Positions 26,901 through 37,000 of a stretch of DNA of 60,000 bases are shown here, one piece after another (position 1 is the stretch's first letter; each line of letters starts with the position of its first letter). The stretch is taken from contig NC_079878.1 in the NCBI RefSeq assembly GCF_029227915.1, positions 9,488,001 through 9,548,000 on the forward strand, given 5' to 3'. A program made the translations under genes and the position numbers. This stretch comes from Hydractinia symbiolongicarpus. Taxonomy: Eukaryota > Cnidaria > Hydrozoa > Anthoathecata > Hydractiniidae. A model generated the notes under the pieces. It had not been told where the DNA came from. It did not search any database and saw only the letters and a program-made list of their open reading frames with translations.

Positions 26901-28534
26901 ACCGGTTTCTAAGATCACGTGTTGTGTATCCATATCTTGTATTCTTTGTTGCAATAACCACTCACTTTCTAAATCTAAACTTCCACCTTGTTCATGCACT
27001 GTATCATCTAAAAGGCAACAGTACAATTTGCTTTAGAATGATTACAGCATTCATAAATAAATTGCAAGTCTGAAAAAAAGACTGTAATAGGAGAATAGTG
27101 TTTAAAAAGTGAACAAAAAAAATTGATGATAGACAGGCTTCATTAGATTTGCTTTAAAAGCTCAGGAGCAAAGAATGGCGATAAAAGCCATCGTTAGATT
27201 GTGTGTTAAAACTTGAAAGATTAAAGAATGTGGTAGAAAAGTTTCTTTTATCCTTGTATAAAGAAACTTTTGAAAGTTTATGAATAAAAAACTGCAATAG
27301 GAAGAATTCATTAGACTGCAACAACAAAGAGTGCACAATAATACAATTGTATAAAAAATATTAATGTAGAAGAAATATTTGATTTATGAATGAATGGCAG
27401 AAAAAACAACATATATAATAAATACATTATTAGCACTTTTACAATAATTTAATTTACCCAAAAATGGTTCTTAAATTTTTTAAATTATGCAATTAAAATA
27501 TATATATATACAACTATTTTCGAATGATTTTTACTGATATTTTTTATTAGTAAATGTTTTGTTACTTCCATGGGAGGCACATTAAAAATAAGCTCCTAAT
27601 TTTTAGCTGCTTTTTTATGACAAAGGAGCTCTTTTTAGCATGTACTTCATGCATGTATTCTTGCTTTATATTTTTTATCTTCTTTTATTTTTGCATGAGC
27701 AAATTATTGCCAATTTTTTTGCCAATGTGTGTTTTGTTTAATTTAGAGAGCTATAATTTTATAAAAAACTAAAAATATGCCTTGTTGATAATAAACTGCA
27801 ATTATTTAAGGGCAAAGAAAAAAAGTAAGCCAATTTAATTTTCCAGGGAATATATATAGTCCACAACTTAAAGTCCACAACAATGTACAATAGGAGTTGT
27901 CTCCACCATCATTTTAAAAATAGTTTTAAATCCATTCGTTTATTGAAAATTGTTTCGTATAAATCGTTTCCCAATCTTGCACAAAATTTTGTGAGAAAGT
28001 GAGAAAGGAATGTTTAAAAATAGTTTCACGTATATAATAAATTCATTACATTTCTAATTGTTTTTTAATTGCTTTTGGAAAACAATTCCTTTCAGAATTT
28101 GTTTCAAATTTTGTTTCTAGATTTATTTCAAAATAGTTTCAAAATTGTTTGTTAATCGTATCCTATTTGTGTTCCATTTGCTTCCACTTTGTATCATTTT
28201 GAATTTAAAAAACAAAATAAATTACAATCGTTTTCAAATCGCTTTAAGTTGCTTTAGGTATGTTTTATCAAACAATCTTAAAAGATTTGAAAAGATGATA
28301 ATGCATTTTAAAATGATCATCATTGTTTCAGTTCGTATAAAATGTGAAACGATGATAATAAATGTAATAAGTTAATAAAATGTTAGTAGAACTTACAAAT
28401 TACTGCTAATTGTGATGAACTTTTTGGTCTGTTAGTTCTAGGTGGTCTAATAGGTGATGTTATAGTATGTTCATTGAGTACTGGAGCACTTTTTCTCCTT
28501 AATTTATTATGTGCCAATCTATATCCACTATATA
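4405..28534 (-). CDS. ARHGEF10: ARHGEF10-family Rho guanine nucleotide exchange factor, 22 exons, start not resolved
   Basis: Exons, 5' to 3': about 28534-28397, 27007-26849, 23768-23605, 21599-21488, 21166-21072, 20297-20220, 20068-19895, 19563-19447, 18941-18852, 18422-18165, 17574-17486, 17266-17121, 15777-15659, 15225-15107, 14547-14325, 11613-11360, 11093-11013, 9686-9619, 9110-8968, 8322-8148, 8028-7777, 5975-4405. Every junction has GT/AG and a consistent phase; the 21 exons from 27007 down encode about 1,494 residues. Order: acidic N-terminal region with a PPLPPR proline motif, DH domain, PH-like region, WD40-like propeller. From memory of mammalian ARHGEF10/10L, identity is clearest in the DH exon (HPDRPPLQMALTHLE) and the propeller exon (LPRLGGIPTVAGQACVSFH). 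The family activates RhoA-type GTPases and acts in vesicle transport. ARHGEF17 is the less likely alternative. The first exon and initiating ATG are not identified. Confidence 0.9.
6062..6095. repeat. (ATC)n microsatellite
   Basis: A run of about eight CAT/ATC trinucleotides lies in the last intron of the RhoGEF gene. It gives spurious poly-His and poly-Met frames. Confidence 0.85.
6600..7205 (-). mobile_element. 5'-truncated CR1/L2-type LINE, C-terminal end of reverse transcriptase ORF
   Basis: A minus-strand frame from about 7205 to 6600 carries the post-catalytic signature of many non-LTR reverse transcriptases: KILGIHFDENLNWKNHI, then SKLNYSNVVFGQLP, LQRVQNTAASYVLG and DLGWLPVRENIDF. The catalytic palm and endonuclease are missing, so it is a 5'-truncated insertion. 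The frame is open to its stop, which suggests a fairly young copy. It lies in the last intron of the RhoGEF gene, in the same orientation. Confidence 0.8.
7777..11613 (-). other. ARHGEF10: WD40-like beta-propeller exons of the RhoGEF
   Basis: Exons 11613-11360, 11093-11013, 9686-9619, 9110-8968, 8322-8148 and 8028-7777. Blade signatures are visible in order: LLVWIGTMSGSILLFD (across a splice), MFAGLANGTLACFQ, LWCACGSEIIILDA, GIGVWVSSWKSSKLQLYHA and LLWVGVNQGLIVTYPLPRL. The 9110 start was chosen over a longer frame because the acceptor CTCTCTTCTAG gives the phase left by the 9619 donor. The propeller follows DH-PH, the arrangement of ARHGEF10, ARHGEF10L and ARHGEF17. Confidence 0.85.
10745..10877. 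repeat. Local duplication of about 55 bp
   Basis: Two copies of a segment reading ACATTTTTAGGGGTTTTAG, then GCTCTATCA and GTGCCAACAAAAGTTATGCT, occur at about 10755-10805 and 10825-10880 in a RhoGEF intron. A shorter internal duplication (ATTTTATAGAC) lies between them. Confidence 0.7.
11679..12423. mobile_element. TTAA-flanked MITE (piggyBac- or Kolobok-like termini), 745 bp
   Basis: The element is bounded by TTAA at 11675-11678 and 12424-12427. Its ends are inverted: CCCTATTCGGTC on the left and GATCGATCAGGG on the right. A TTAA target and CCC-starting ends fit piggyBac-type elements; Kolobok also uses TTAA. No transposase frame is present. A G-run of about 20 lies near the left end (11718 onward). 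A second partial copy at 56601-56752 shares the same subterminal sequence and the better-preserved end. Confidence 0.7.
13652..14115. mobile_element. MITE-like repeat with AAAGGGAACCCC termini, full copy
   Basis: The left end (AAGGGGAACCCGATGTATAA) is mirrored at the right (TTATACCTGGGGTTCCCTTT), giving imperfect terminal inverted repeats of about 40 bp. The interior holds a segment with AATTAAGAGGCCTGGGA shared with copies at 33661-33895, 39948-40272 and 40266-40740. No coding capacity. It lies in a RhoGEF intron. Confidence 0.65.
14325..17574 (-). other. ARHGEF10: PH-like region exons of the RhoGEF
   Basis: Exons 17574-17486, 17266-17121, 15777-15659, 15225-15107 and 14547-14325 join in phase 0/2/1/0/2. 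The first reads like the PH strands that follow DH (VKTKLRRIFLLSDLIVCASIL), the second YKVKWCLPVNDVELIDV. The third matches the LxxDLxxDIxxIGxI pattern following PH in ARHGEF10, and the last carries the PGWFLQEE segment before the propeller. Placement rests on remembered family order; domain limits are approximate. Confidence 0.8.
15268..15525. repeat. Interrupted (AAC)n/(GAC)n microsatellite
   Basis: About 250 bp of A-rich trinucleotides, mainly AAC and GAC, starts some 40 bp upstream of the exon at 15225-15107 in the RhoGEF gene. It produces long artefactual frames on both strands. Confidence 0.9.
18165..20297 (-). other. ARHGEF10: DH (RhoGEF catalytic) domain exons
   Basis: Five in-phase exons (20297-20220, 20068-19895, 19563-19447, 18941-18852, 18422-18165) encode the DH fold. 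The start of the first helix is IVKCIIENEKIYMKSLNRL. EPLLDRKLISQDRVKVIF follows, then WDTREVIGDVIFAS, KAYNSFVSNF and the conserved late helix SLYDLMRQPLERIPQLVIL. This last segment replaces the usual 'MKPVQRxPxx' with 'RQPLERIPQL', a modest change at a normally conserved site. The 90-nt exon at 18941-18852 has no counterpart that I recall in mammalian ARHGEF10. Confidence 0.85.
22635..23045. mobile_element. Hairpin MITE with about 85-bp inverted ends
   Basis: The left end (AAAGGTGTAATGTATAACAA) and the following bases down to CTTTTGGCAATAGACAC reappear inverted at 22961-23045. A second inverted pair (GGCATGGTTTTATTTAA and its complement) lies inside, so the whole unit can fold. No open frame. 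A SINE starts about 20 bp to the right. No clear target duplication was found. Confidence 0.7.
23063..23414 (+). mobile_element. tRNA-derived SINE, best copy
   Basis: The head has an RNA polymerase III A box (TAGATTAGTGG, 23069-23079) and a perfect B box (GGTTCGATTCC, 23112-23122) with tRNA-like spacing. A body of about 270 bp follows and ends in a (CTAT)n tail. The body recurs at 23935-24238 and, split, around 54 kb. It lies in a RhoGEF intron, antisense to the gene. It is not a functional tRNA: no acceptor stem pairing is seen. Confidence 0.8.
23935..24238 (+). mobile_element. tRNA-derived SINE, diverged copy
   Basis: This copy shares GGGCGAGTGAATGTTA and the downstream body (GGGAAATTGGGAAGATG, then GAGTATATCACTCGATATTT) with the 23063 copy. 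The A box is lost and the B box has decayed (GGTTTGATTCC). It appears older than the first copy. Confidence 0.75.
25968..26001 (-). ncRNA. Second hammerhead-like motif, in the inverted left end
   Basis: Read on the minus strand: CAGATGAT, GGGAGA, AGGA, TCTCCT, GAAAC, ATC. The core here keeps GATGA, closer to the consensus than the right-end copy, while stem II has one weakened pair. It is the inverted partner of the motif at 26722-26757. Confidence 0.4.
26722..26757 (+). ncRNA. Degenerate hammerhead-ribozyme-like motif in the Penelope right end
   Basis: CCGATAAT is followed by stem II GGGAGA, loop AGGA, TCTCCC, then GAAAC and GTC. This is the order of a hammerhead core (CUGAUGA, stem II, GAAA, then NUH). 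Two core bases differ from CUGAUGA, so activity of this copy is doubtful. Penelope-like elements are known to carry hammerheads in their pLTRs. Confidence 0.4.
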
Positions 28535-29149
28535 CTCTCGGAATAAGAAGGGTTTTGGGTCCTTTTAATAAGGGTGGGGGTATTTTCAAAATAGAGTAAG
28601 GGGTGGGGGTGCGGTTTCTGCCCCCTTTTGCCACCTTCTGCCAACTATTATGCAACAGGCAACAGCTCCAACAATAAAGGAAAGTCCAAACAAAATTGAG
28701 TCTCGCTTTTAAATTTAAATAAAACCCAATACAACAACAGGATTTCCTAAAAATATTAGAAAAGTTAGTTAGCGAGCTAGGAAATTTTAAAATAAATAAA
28801 AATTTCTGACTGACATGCAATTTGCAAATCCGAACCAATATGAAACTTGTTTACTTTTCCTGCGGGGTAATCAAAAGTATATGGCTTCGCTGTCCCGGTC
28901 TCTTTATCAAAAATTAACACTTATACGCTCTAGCTAAGTGAGACCACCAGCGCTTTTGCCACGCAGTGTTCTCGGGAACGACTTCATTTAGCACCGGGCT
29001 AAGTGGTCCCGACACACGACGTACAACATAACTAGTACCCTTCATACTTTATCGATATTAAAAGTCCGACAGACGTTCAGTCATACTTCTCCAACCAAAT
29101 GGACCCGACAAATGAAACCGCATTATCCGACATCCTCTCTATATAACAA

Positions 29150-30600
29150 ATACATATTTTTTCTGTCAATAATCCATAACCAACGTAATATCGCATAATA
29201 CTGCATAATACTGCATAATACCTTTATAATTCAAAAAAAGTACATAAATTTTCTGTCGATGGCCATAACAACGTAATATCGCATAATACTGCATAATACC
29301 TTCATAATTCATAAAAAACACATAAATTTTCTGTCGATGGCCATACCAACGTAATATCGCATAATACTGCATAATACTGCATAATACCTTCATAATTCAT
29401 AAAAAACACATAAATTTTCTGTCGATGGCCATACCAACGTAATATCGCATAATACTGCATAATACTGCATAATACCTTCACAATTCATAAAAAATACATA
29501 AATTTTCTGTCGATGGCCATACCAACGTAATATCGCATAATACTGCATAATGCCTTCATAATACTCTCTATCGTTCCATAAAAAATACATATTTTTTCTG
29601 TCAATAATCCATAACCAACGTAATATCGCATAATACTGCATAATACTGCATAATACCTTTATAATTCAAAAAAAGTACATAAATTTTCTGTCGATGGCCA
29701 TAACAACGTAATATCGCATAATACTGCATAATACCTTCATAATTCATAAAAAACACATAAATTTTCTGTCGATGGCCATACCAACGCAATATCGCATAAT
29801 ACTGCATAATACTGCATAATACCTTCATAATTCATAAAAAATACATAAATTTTCTGTCGATGGCCATACCAACGTAATATCGCATAATACTGCATAATAC
29901 TACATAATACCTTCATAATTCATAAAAAATACATAAATTTTCTGTCGATGGCCATACCAACGTAATATCGCATAATATCGCATAATACTGCATAATACCT
30001 TCATAATTCATAAAAAACACATAAATTTTCTGTCGATGGCCATACCAACGTAATATCGCACATTACTGCATAATACTGCATAATACCTTCACAATTCATA
30101 AAAAATACATAAATTTTCTGTCGATGGCCATACCAACGTAATATCGCATAATACTGCATAATACTGCATAATACCTTCATAATTCATAAAAAATACATAA
30201 ATTTTCTGTCGATGGCCATACCAACGTAATATCGCATAATACTGCATAATACCTTCATAATACTCTCTGTCGTTACATAAAAAATACAAAAATTTTCTGT
30301 CGATGGCCATACCAACGTAATATCGCATAATACTACATAATACCGTCATAATACTCTCTATCGTTCCATAAAAAATACAAATTTTTTTTGTCGATGGCCA
30401 TACCAACGTAATATCACATAATACAGCATAATACCTTCATAATACTCTCAATCGTTCCATAACAATATTATATTTTTCTGTCAATAATCCATAACCAACG
30501 TAATATCGCATAATATTGCATGTTACCCTTATAATACTCTCTATCGCTACATAACAAATGCATTTTTTTGTAGATAGGCTATAACCAACGTAATATGCCA
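29150..30600. repeat. Minisatellite array in the left arm of the foldback element
   Basis: About 14 units of roughly 85-115 bp. Each holds TTTTCTGTCGATGGCCATA, CAACGTAATATCGCATAATA, a variable number of TACTGCATAA decamers, and CTTCATAATTCATAAAAAA. Two subtypes alternate: GATGGCCATACC and AATAATCCATAACC. A stretch near 29160-29400 is repeated almost exactly at 29590-29830, a higher-order duplication. Long frames here are artefacts. Confidence 0.9.
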
Positions 30601-31849
30601 CATTATATTCCGCAGTAGAAACAAGTGTTCTCCCTGGAAATGACGTATCAAAATTTCTAAAGTAGACCAATTAATGCAAAGTGATCACATATTGAAAAAA
30701 ACAACAATTGAGGTTGAGTATACATCCATTTACCAATAGAAATGATATTATGGCAAAATTCTCTTCGCGGACAAACAGGCAAAATACCGCTATTATTAAA
30801 AAGACTAACGATATCATACGTCTATTGGTTTTTCGGTCAGTTGCTCATAAAGTTGATCTTGTTAACTCACCATATGATTTTTTAACAATAGCCAATAATA
30901 CTTACATTATTTAGAACTATTTTCAGCTTTTGTACTCTGATCCTAACTTCAATGGAATATCAAATCTACGGAGACTCTTTAAATGAGATAAATTTTATAC
31001 TTATGCCTTTTTGGAACATCTTTGTTCCATGTAAATAGAAGTTTTGACTTTTAATTTGGAATTCTTCCATATCTGTTAAAAAAAGTATTTTTTCTTTTTC
31101 CTAATGATACGTTATATTACTGACATGCCTTCTACAGAATTTCAGCCTAAGAGCCTTTGCCGATAAAAAGTTATGACCTGTGAAATTTTAACTACAAACA
31201 ATGGAATAATTTCATCGTAAACGGCTCTAAACTTTAATGTGATATAGCTTCTCTACGGCAGCAGCTTCTTCAGTCGGACAAAAATCATTGGAACATTTAA
31301 ATTTTTATGCATCTAAGAATTTATTTGGTTTAAGAACTAATCAAGCTATACTATTGAAATACTGCCCCGAAAAAAAGACATAGAATTTACACTTTTGCAT
31401 GGTCTGAAATAAAAAACACACGTAATGTCTTTGGATTGATTGGCCTGCTTTAGCGCTTTTGATGCGTCATTTTCAGGGAGGACACTTGTTTCTACTGCTG
31501 CACGATAAGTACATAACAGTAAAGCCCGGTAAATTTATAGTATAATGCCTTGCCTCAGATTGGCATTTTTTAGGACTTGTGATATGTAATTTCGCGGGGG
31601 TATTAGTCCAAAATATCTTTTCTATTGGCTATCGGTGGGCATAGAACACCACCGCCTGTTCAATATATTGTACAAAAACGCCTCTTTGTTTAGCCTGCAA
31701 TAGGGCCGTTATTATGTCTTGTTGCAAAAGGATATTTGAGCGAAATATCGTTTCTGTTTGTGTATGGATGTGTATCCAACCTCAAACTTTGTCTACTTTA
31801 TAAAAACAGCTTTCCGTAAATGGCAGTTATGCGAAATATTCTGGAATAA

Positions 31850-32165
31850 TACGTTGGTTATGGCCATCGACAGAAAAAATATGTATTTTTTATGTAACGA
31901 CAGAGAGTATTATGAAGGTATTATGCAGTATTATGCGATATTACGTTGGTATGGCCATCGACAGAAAATTTATGTACTTTTTTTGATTTATAAAGGTATT
32001 ATGCAGTATTATGCAGTATTATGCGATATTACGTTGGTTATGGATTATTGACAGAAAAAATATGTATTTGTTATGTAGCGACAGAGAGTATTATGAAGGT
32101 ATTATGCAGTATTATGCGATATTACGTTGGTATGACCATCGACGGAAAAAGATGTATTTGTTATA
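31850..32165. repeat. Minisatellite array in the right arm (inverted orientation)
   Basis: Three to four units of the same repeat as in the left arm but in the opposite orientation, with the same two subtypes (TATGGCCATCGACAGAAAA and TATGGATTATTGACAGAAAA). Confidence 0.85.
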
Positions 32166-32634
32166 TAGAGAGGATGTCGGATAATGCGGTTTCATTTGTC
32201 GGGTCCATTTGGTTGGAGAAGTATGACTGAACGTCTGTCGGCTTTTTATGTCGATAAAGTATGAAGGTTGTTAGTTATGTTGTACGTCGTGTGTCGGGAC
32301 CACTTAGCCCGGTGCTAAATGAAGTCGTTGCCGTGTTCTCATATGTCAAAACAAAACAAATCAAGAACCACTTCTGAATTTCACTCACTCACACTTCCTG
32401 CTCTTTGTCATGTAGCTTTAGCTACGCAGCAGTGATTGATTTTTGCATGATACTTGCAATTTTTTTTGTATATATCGCCGGTATATCAGGAAGTTTGTTA
32501 AGTAGATTTTTACTGAGGTTTGGTTGAAAGGAAATTTAGCAGCCAGCTTGCCATTTTTTATGTTGAAACCAGCGTTTACTAGCCGTCAGCAGCAATCAGC
32601 AGGCGGATGCAATAATTTTTTAAAAGTATACACC

Positions 32635-33094
32635 ATGACCTTATTATTCTTATCATCTACCCTAATATTGCCTGTAAGGACTAAAACAGGTAACTATCAG
32701 TATTCACAGAATGATCAGAGAACCAACAGCAAACGAGCGGTCTATAGATGGATTCCAGCATGACGTTATTTGTTTACTTTTCAGCGGTAAGCTCTTTGAC
32801 TCTGACCTTGGCGTGACAGACAAAAAATGCTAGGATTTGGTGAAGGAAAGTCTTTTCCCATGGATTTCTTCTCTTGGAAACATTGTTGAGGTTATAAACT
32901 ATTATCAAGTGATAATTAATGAACTGATAATTACTTTGCTTCACCTAACAGCCCATCTTTTTCCTGCCACGCAAACGCCAAAGCCAAAAGCAGAGCTTGC
33001 TGCTGAAAATGTACACAACTATTTAAGACCAAGAGTCAACAGCGAACCAACAGAACAACCAGAAAACTGGCAGCGAATGAGCTCTTACATGTAA
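32635..33094 (+). CDS. Candidate two-exon small secreted protein (65 aa), weak
   Basis: Exon 32635-32689 encodes a short hydrophobic leader (MTLLFLSSTLILPVRTKT). A donor ACAG|gtaact follows. An acceptor (TCACCTAACAG) at 32951 joins in phase 1 to 32952-33094, giving AHLFPATQTPKPKAEL and an Asn/Glu/Pro-rich tail ending WQRMSSYM. The leader looks like a signal peptide; no dibasic amidation site marks it as a neuropeptide precursor. An AATAAA lies near 33318. The phase match may be chance, and I recognise no family. It sits just right of the foldback element. Confidence 0.25.
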
Positions 33095-33660
33095 AGTTAC
33101 ATTCGAGCGGTACTGTACGCGATAGTTATCACCGTCGCATGAGCTTTTGGTAGAGCAAAACTTTCGTTGTTATTGTTAACCTATTGTTAAATACATTAGC
33201 TATTAGCTATTTCTGCATGTTGAAAACAATAGAGTTCATGTCTTGTTTGCGAAATTTAATTAGCTCATGTGAAGTCCGTTTGTCTTATTGTTATATTTAA
33301 TTGCTGTAGTTGTCAAATAAAATTTAACCAAGATTTAAGTATCTTTTGTTTTTAATCACAAACGGCAATGTTAAACCATTTGTTTATAAATTTTTAAAAC
33401 GCGATAGAAATGCTTTTTTTAGATCGCATTTTGTAATTAAAAGGCTAACAGTCCATTTGAAAATTGGTGAACAATGACATTTAAAGATTGGCTACATCTT
33501 TCTAATCTGTCACGTTCAGCAAGAAAAGTATGACAGCAAAAAAAAACATACTGTAAATGCTGAATGTGGATAAAGTTTATACATAATATAAATAATATAG
33601 ATACTATAAACAACAGACCGTTGTATTATCTTATGTAAAGATCTTAAAGTTACCCTATAA

Positions 33661-33895
33661 TTAAGAGGCCTGGGATGAGCAAACAAGTGCCATTTTTACA
33701 TAAATGAATTAATTTATATCAAAATGGACTTGTTTGAATTGATTCACAATACCTTTACATTGGTAGAGTTTAAATCCATTTTCCTTGACAGTTCTAAGCT
33801 GCATTACTCACATGTGATATTATAGTTTATGCCTATTATAAAGTCTAAAAATCTTGAAGAACTTGTTAAAAAAGAGCTTTAAAAAATCAAGCATT
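33661..33895. repeat. Partial copy of the AAGAGGCCTGGGA dispersed repeat
   Basis: AATTAAGAGGCCTGGGATGA and the following 200 bp match the interior of the 13652-14115 element, with both termini missing. Confidence 0.65.
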
Positions 33896-34056
33896 AGTTT
33901 AACATCAGTTTAACATTATTTTCACATTCCTTTAAGTTCTGTTCAATTATTAATGAGACTGAAACTTGTCAGATTATAATATTTAATAAATGCGAAAAAA
34001 CCTAAAAATTCCAGTTAAGTTGATATTAACTGCAATGATAAGTTCTTATTTTTTTA

Positions 34057-34060
34057 GAGA
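34057..34060 (+). promoter_or_regulatory. Splice acceptor just upstream of the GOLIM4 start codon
   Basis: A T-run ending in TAG precedes AGAATATGTAAATAAAC about 30 bp before the ATG. It implies either an upstream 5' UTR exon or trans-splicing of a spliced leader. No upstream donor was assigned. Confidence 0.45.
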
Positions 34061-34086
34061 ATATGTAAATAAACTTCTTTGCTAAA

Positions 34087-37000
34087 ATGAGCCTGTACAG
34101 GAGAGGAAATACAGGTGTGCTTCTAATTTCCATTGGTGGCTTGTTGTTGCTTTGTTACTGTTATTACAGTATGAGCGATTTGACAGAAACGGTTGACCGA
34201 AAGGAAAGAGAGCTGAGGAAACAAATAAGAAATGGCAAAACTTTACGAGAACAACTTAAAGGTATATAGTTTACATAATTTAACTATAATAAGGTACATT
34301 ATATGATATGTTTTTTAATGCAAGTTTGGTATGGTAATGGTATAACTGTCTTAAAGCATGTGGTATGTTTTTAAGTACAAGTTAGTCATAATTTCTTTGA
34401 TTGTTTTTTTCAGTTGTGTACCAGCACACATCGAAACTAGAAGATGCGTTAAAAAATGAACGGGAGAATCATAAAGAGACAAAGCAAGGTAACTATATAT
34501 TTACATAATTTGAAAAAGAAATTAAGATCATTTAATTCTTCTATATTTTGAGTTTTTACATTGTCTGCGAATTTCTAGAGTAAATTTAAACATGTTATTA
34601 TAAAAGTTTACGTTCATACTAAGTTGTACATTCAGAAATATACCAAGTGAATCTCATATATTAAGGAAATTTCCCTTTTTTAGAATTAATGGTTAAGGTG
34701 GAAATGTTTACACACAATTTAACAAAAACAAAGGTATGTATGTAAACAGTTGTAGACCACTGCATGTTTCGTATATAATGTCATAAGGGCAGCTTTTGTT
34801 GTAGGTTCGACCTATTGTAATGCACCTTTTTATGGTTTTAGCATGAGGCAATGAACAGATTCAATGCACTGGATACAGATTATAAGATGGCGAAAGTAAG
34901 TGTTGGTTTATTACTAAGTCTTCGCAATGAGACTATTGTTTTATCAGTTTTACATCAATTAGTTTCTTAAAAAATTAGTTTCACTATTCACAAAATTAAT
35001 TTTCACAATAATTCAGATCCTTTTTTTTAAGATGATTTACACTATTTTCTACTGAAGGCAATAGGTGCAAAAATACTTTCCTGAAATAAGTGAAAATCTC
35101 CTTCAAAATCATGAAAATCTTTTTCGAAATGGTGAAAATCCTATTCAAAATGGTAAAAATCTTTTTCAAAATGGTAAAAATGTTTCCAGAAAAAAGAGAA
35201 AATATTTCTCAAAATACATGACCCTAACCGTATTTCCAGGGTATTTTATATCTTGTATCGGCCACAAGAACACAGCGAAAGGCTATGACCACAAAGTGTA
35301 AAAGGGCTTATAGTAACAAGGTACAAGACCTCATCTCTTTTAATTTTCAGAAAATACAACTGAATTGGTATTTGGTAGGTGAATTAATAAAAAATTAGCT
35401 ATTTTAGCAATATTACAGAGTTAGAGACTTGCCCTTATATACCCAGTGCACACAGCCCCGCCCAGCAAACTATTGTTGGAACAAGTTTTTACTTTTGTGC
35501 CACAGATTCAGGACGTTAATCAATCAGAATATAGTGTTTCAAAATAAACGATGGCTTCGCTACCTATTGGAAAACAGACTTTAACGAAAAACGATTTCTC
35601 ACTCCTTTAAACTTCCTAGCAGTTATTACTGGAGAAAGTGTCAATAGCGATTCAACATGAGCAAATATGAAATCATTTAACTCTAAAAAAGAAGTAACAC
35701 AAAGAGAAGTTCATTTTTATTTTTCCGCATGTGATAAAAATTACGGTATACAAATACTTGGCCGAGTTGAAGTTCTTATGTGGCGACAGTCCCAGAAAAT
35801 CAATCAAGTAGTTGAAGTATGACCACAAAATTTTCCAGTCAACTGCAATCCACACTCAGAGCAAAACATGATGAATATATAATAAAGCTAAAGGACAATG
35901 TCCATGGACTATTCCCTGGACTGTCCATTTCATTCTCTTTACTTTACTTTTCCCGCTAAAAAAGGGAACTTGAGGGTACCACCATTATACTCGGCACCAG
36001 ACCTTAATTTGTCCCAGTTCTATTTAGAGAAACATTTTCACCATCTCTCTGGAAACATTTTTACTATTTCTCGGTAAACATTTTTACCATTTTGAATAAC
36101 ATTTTTACTATTTTGAATAACATTTTTACTATTTCAGCAAACATTTTCACTATTTCGAATAACATTTTCACCAGTTCGAATAACATTTTTACTATTTCGA
36201 AAAACAGTTTCGCACAATTTGGAAAAAGATTCTTCACGCATATTAGCTTCCGTAATTTTCCCTTTTGATTTATATAGAACTATATTATGCAATAAAAAAA
36301 ACGTTAACTTCATCACTGGTTATTTTACACATATATTTTTTATAAGAAACAGAGCAAAGGGCCTAGTAGTCAAGTTTATGTGATTTCTTAGGAATGAAGG
36401 GATAATTTATTTAATATTAAATATTGAGCTTGCAAGTGTCATCATTTATAAGAAGAAACCTCATCCATTGTTGAAAACAAATGCAACGAAGGAATCAGAC
36501 ATACTATTTATTTTCTACTGATGTCTATTGTTTTTTTTGCGCTTTTAATTTAAATTAACGAATTGATATTATTTGTTCCCACTAAAATGAAATAAACGAA
36601 AAACTTTTTGACAATAAGGCTCATTTCTTTATTCTTGTTACATTATTCAGTATCTTAGAAAGTTTTACTCAAGTTATTTTACTTTCTAAAGTTTCTGCAG
36701 TAGAGGTTTCGCATTATGGAGCAGGCACCATATCTTTTAAGATTTATTTTGGCATTATTGATCTGTCAGCAATTTTTGCAACTTCTCATCATCATCATCA
36801 TTCTCGGCTTAACGTCCGTTTTCCATGCTAGCATGGGTTGGACGGGGTATATTAATGACCCTCTTCCAATCTGATCTAGACTGTGTTAGATCTAAACTCA
36901 ACTTCCTCTCTATCAAGTCTGTCCTTATAACCTCCTGTCAAGTCTTTCTCGGTCTGTCTCTGGGCTTTGCCCCAGGAACTATTAAGTCTCTACACTTTCT

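Larger units (their letters stand above)
21072..28534 (-). other. ARHGEF10: N-terminal exons of the RhoGEF: acidic, low-complexity region with SH3-type ligand
   Basis: Exons 27007-26849, 23768-23605, 21599-21488 and 21166-21072 join in phase. They encode a Ser/Asp-rich stretch (SLDDDMSDSGDSWGSDF), a tyrosine motif (SEIYEVLG) and KKPPLPPR, a candidate SH3-binding site. The proposed exon ending at 28397 (SAPVLNEHTITSPIRPPR) joins to 27007 in phase 1, but its acceptor (two adjacent AGs near 28535-28538) is a guess and no in-frame ATG lies in it. Upstream exons must exist, possibly beyond the foldback transposon. Confidence 0.65.
28974..32332. mobile_element. Foldback-type DNA transposon, 3,359 bp, with 8-bp target duplication
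   Basis: The ends are inverted: GGGAACGACTTCATTTAGCA at the left and its near-complement at the right (ending GTCGTTGCC). An exact duplication GTGTTCTC flanks it (28966-28973 and 32333-32340). The arms stay homologous inward through about 190 bp of unique sequence, then a tandem array, then an inner pair around TAGAAACAAGTGTTCTCCCT (about 30612-30650 and 31457-31500). The array is about 1.45 kb on the left and 0.3 kb on the right. No transposase frame is seen in the roughly 0.8-kb middle. An 8-bp duplication fits hAT, Merlin, P or MULE-type elements; the ends decide for none. Confidence 0.85.

Noticed and set aside
29166-30670. Repeated Tyr/Ile-rich frames (YYAILRWYGHRQ type)
   Set aside because: They are translated minisatellite units of the foldback element, with no start-codon context or conservation beyond the DNA repeat.
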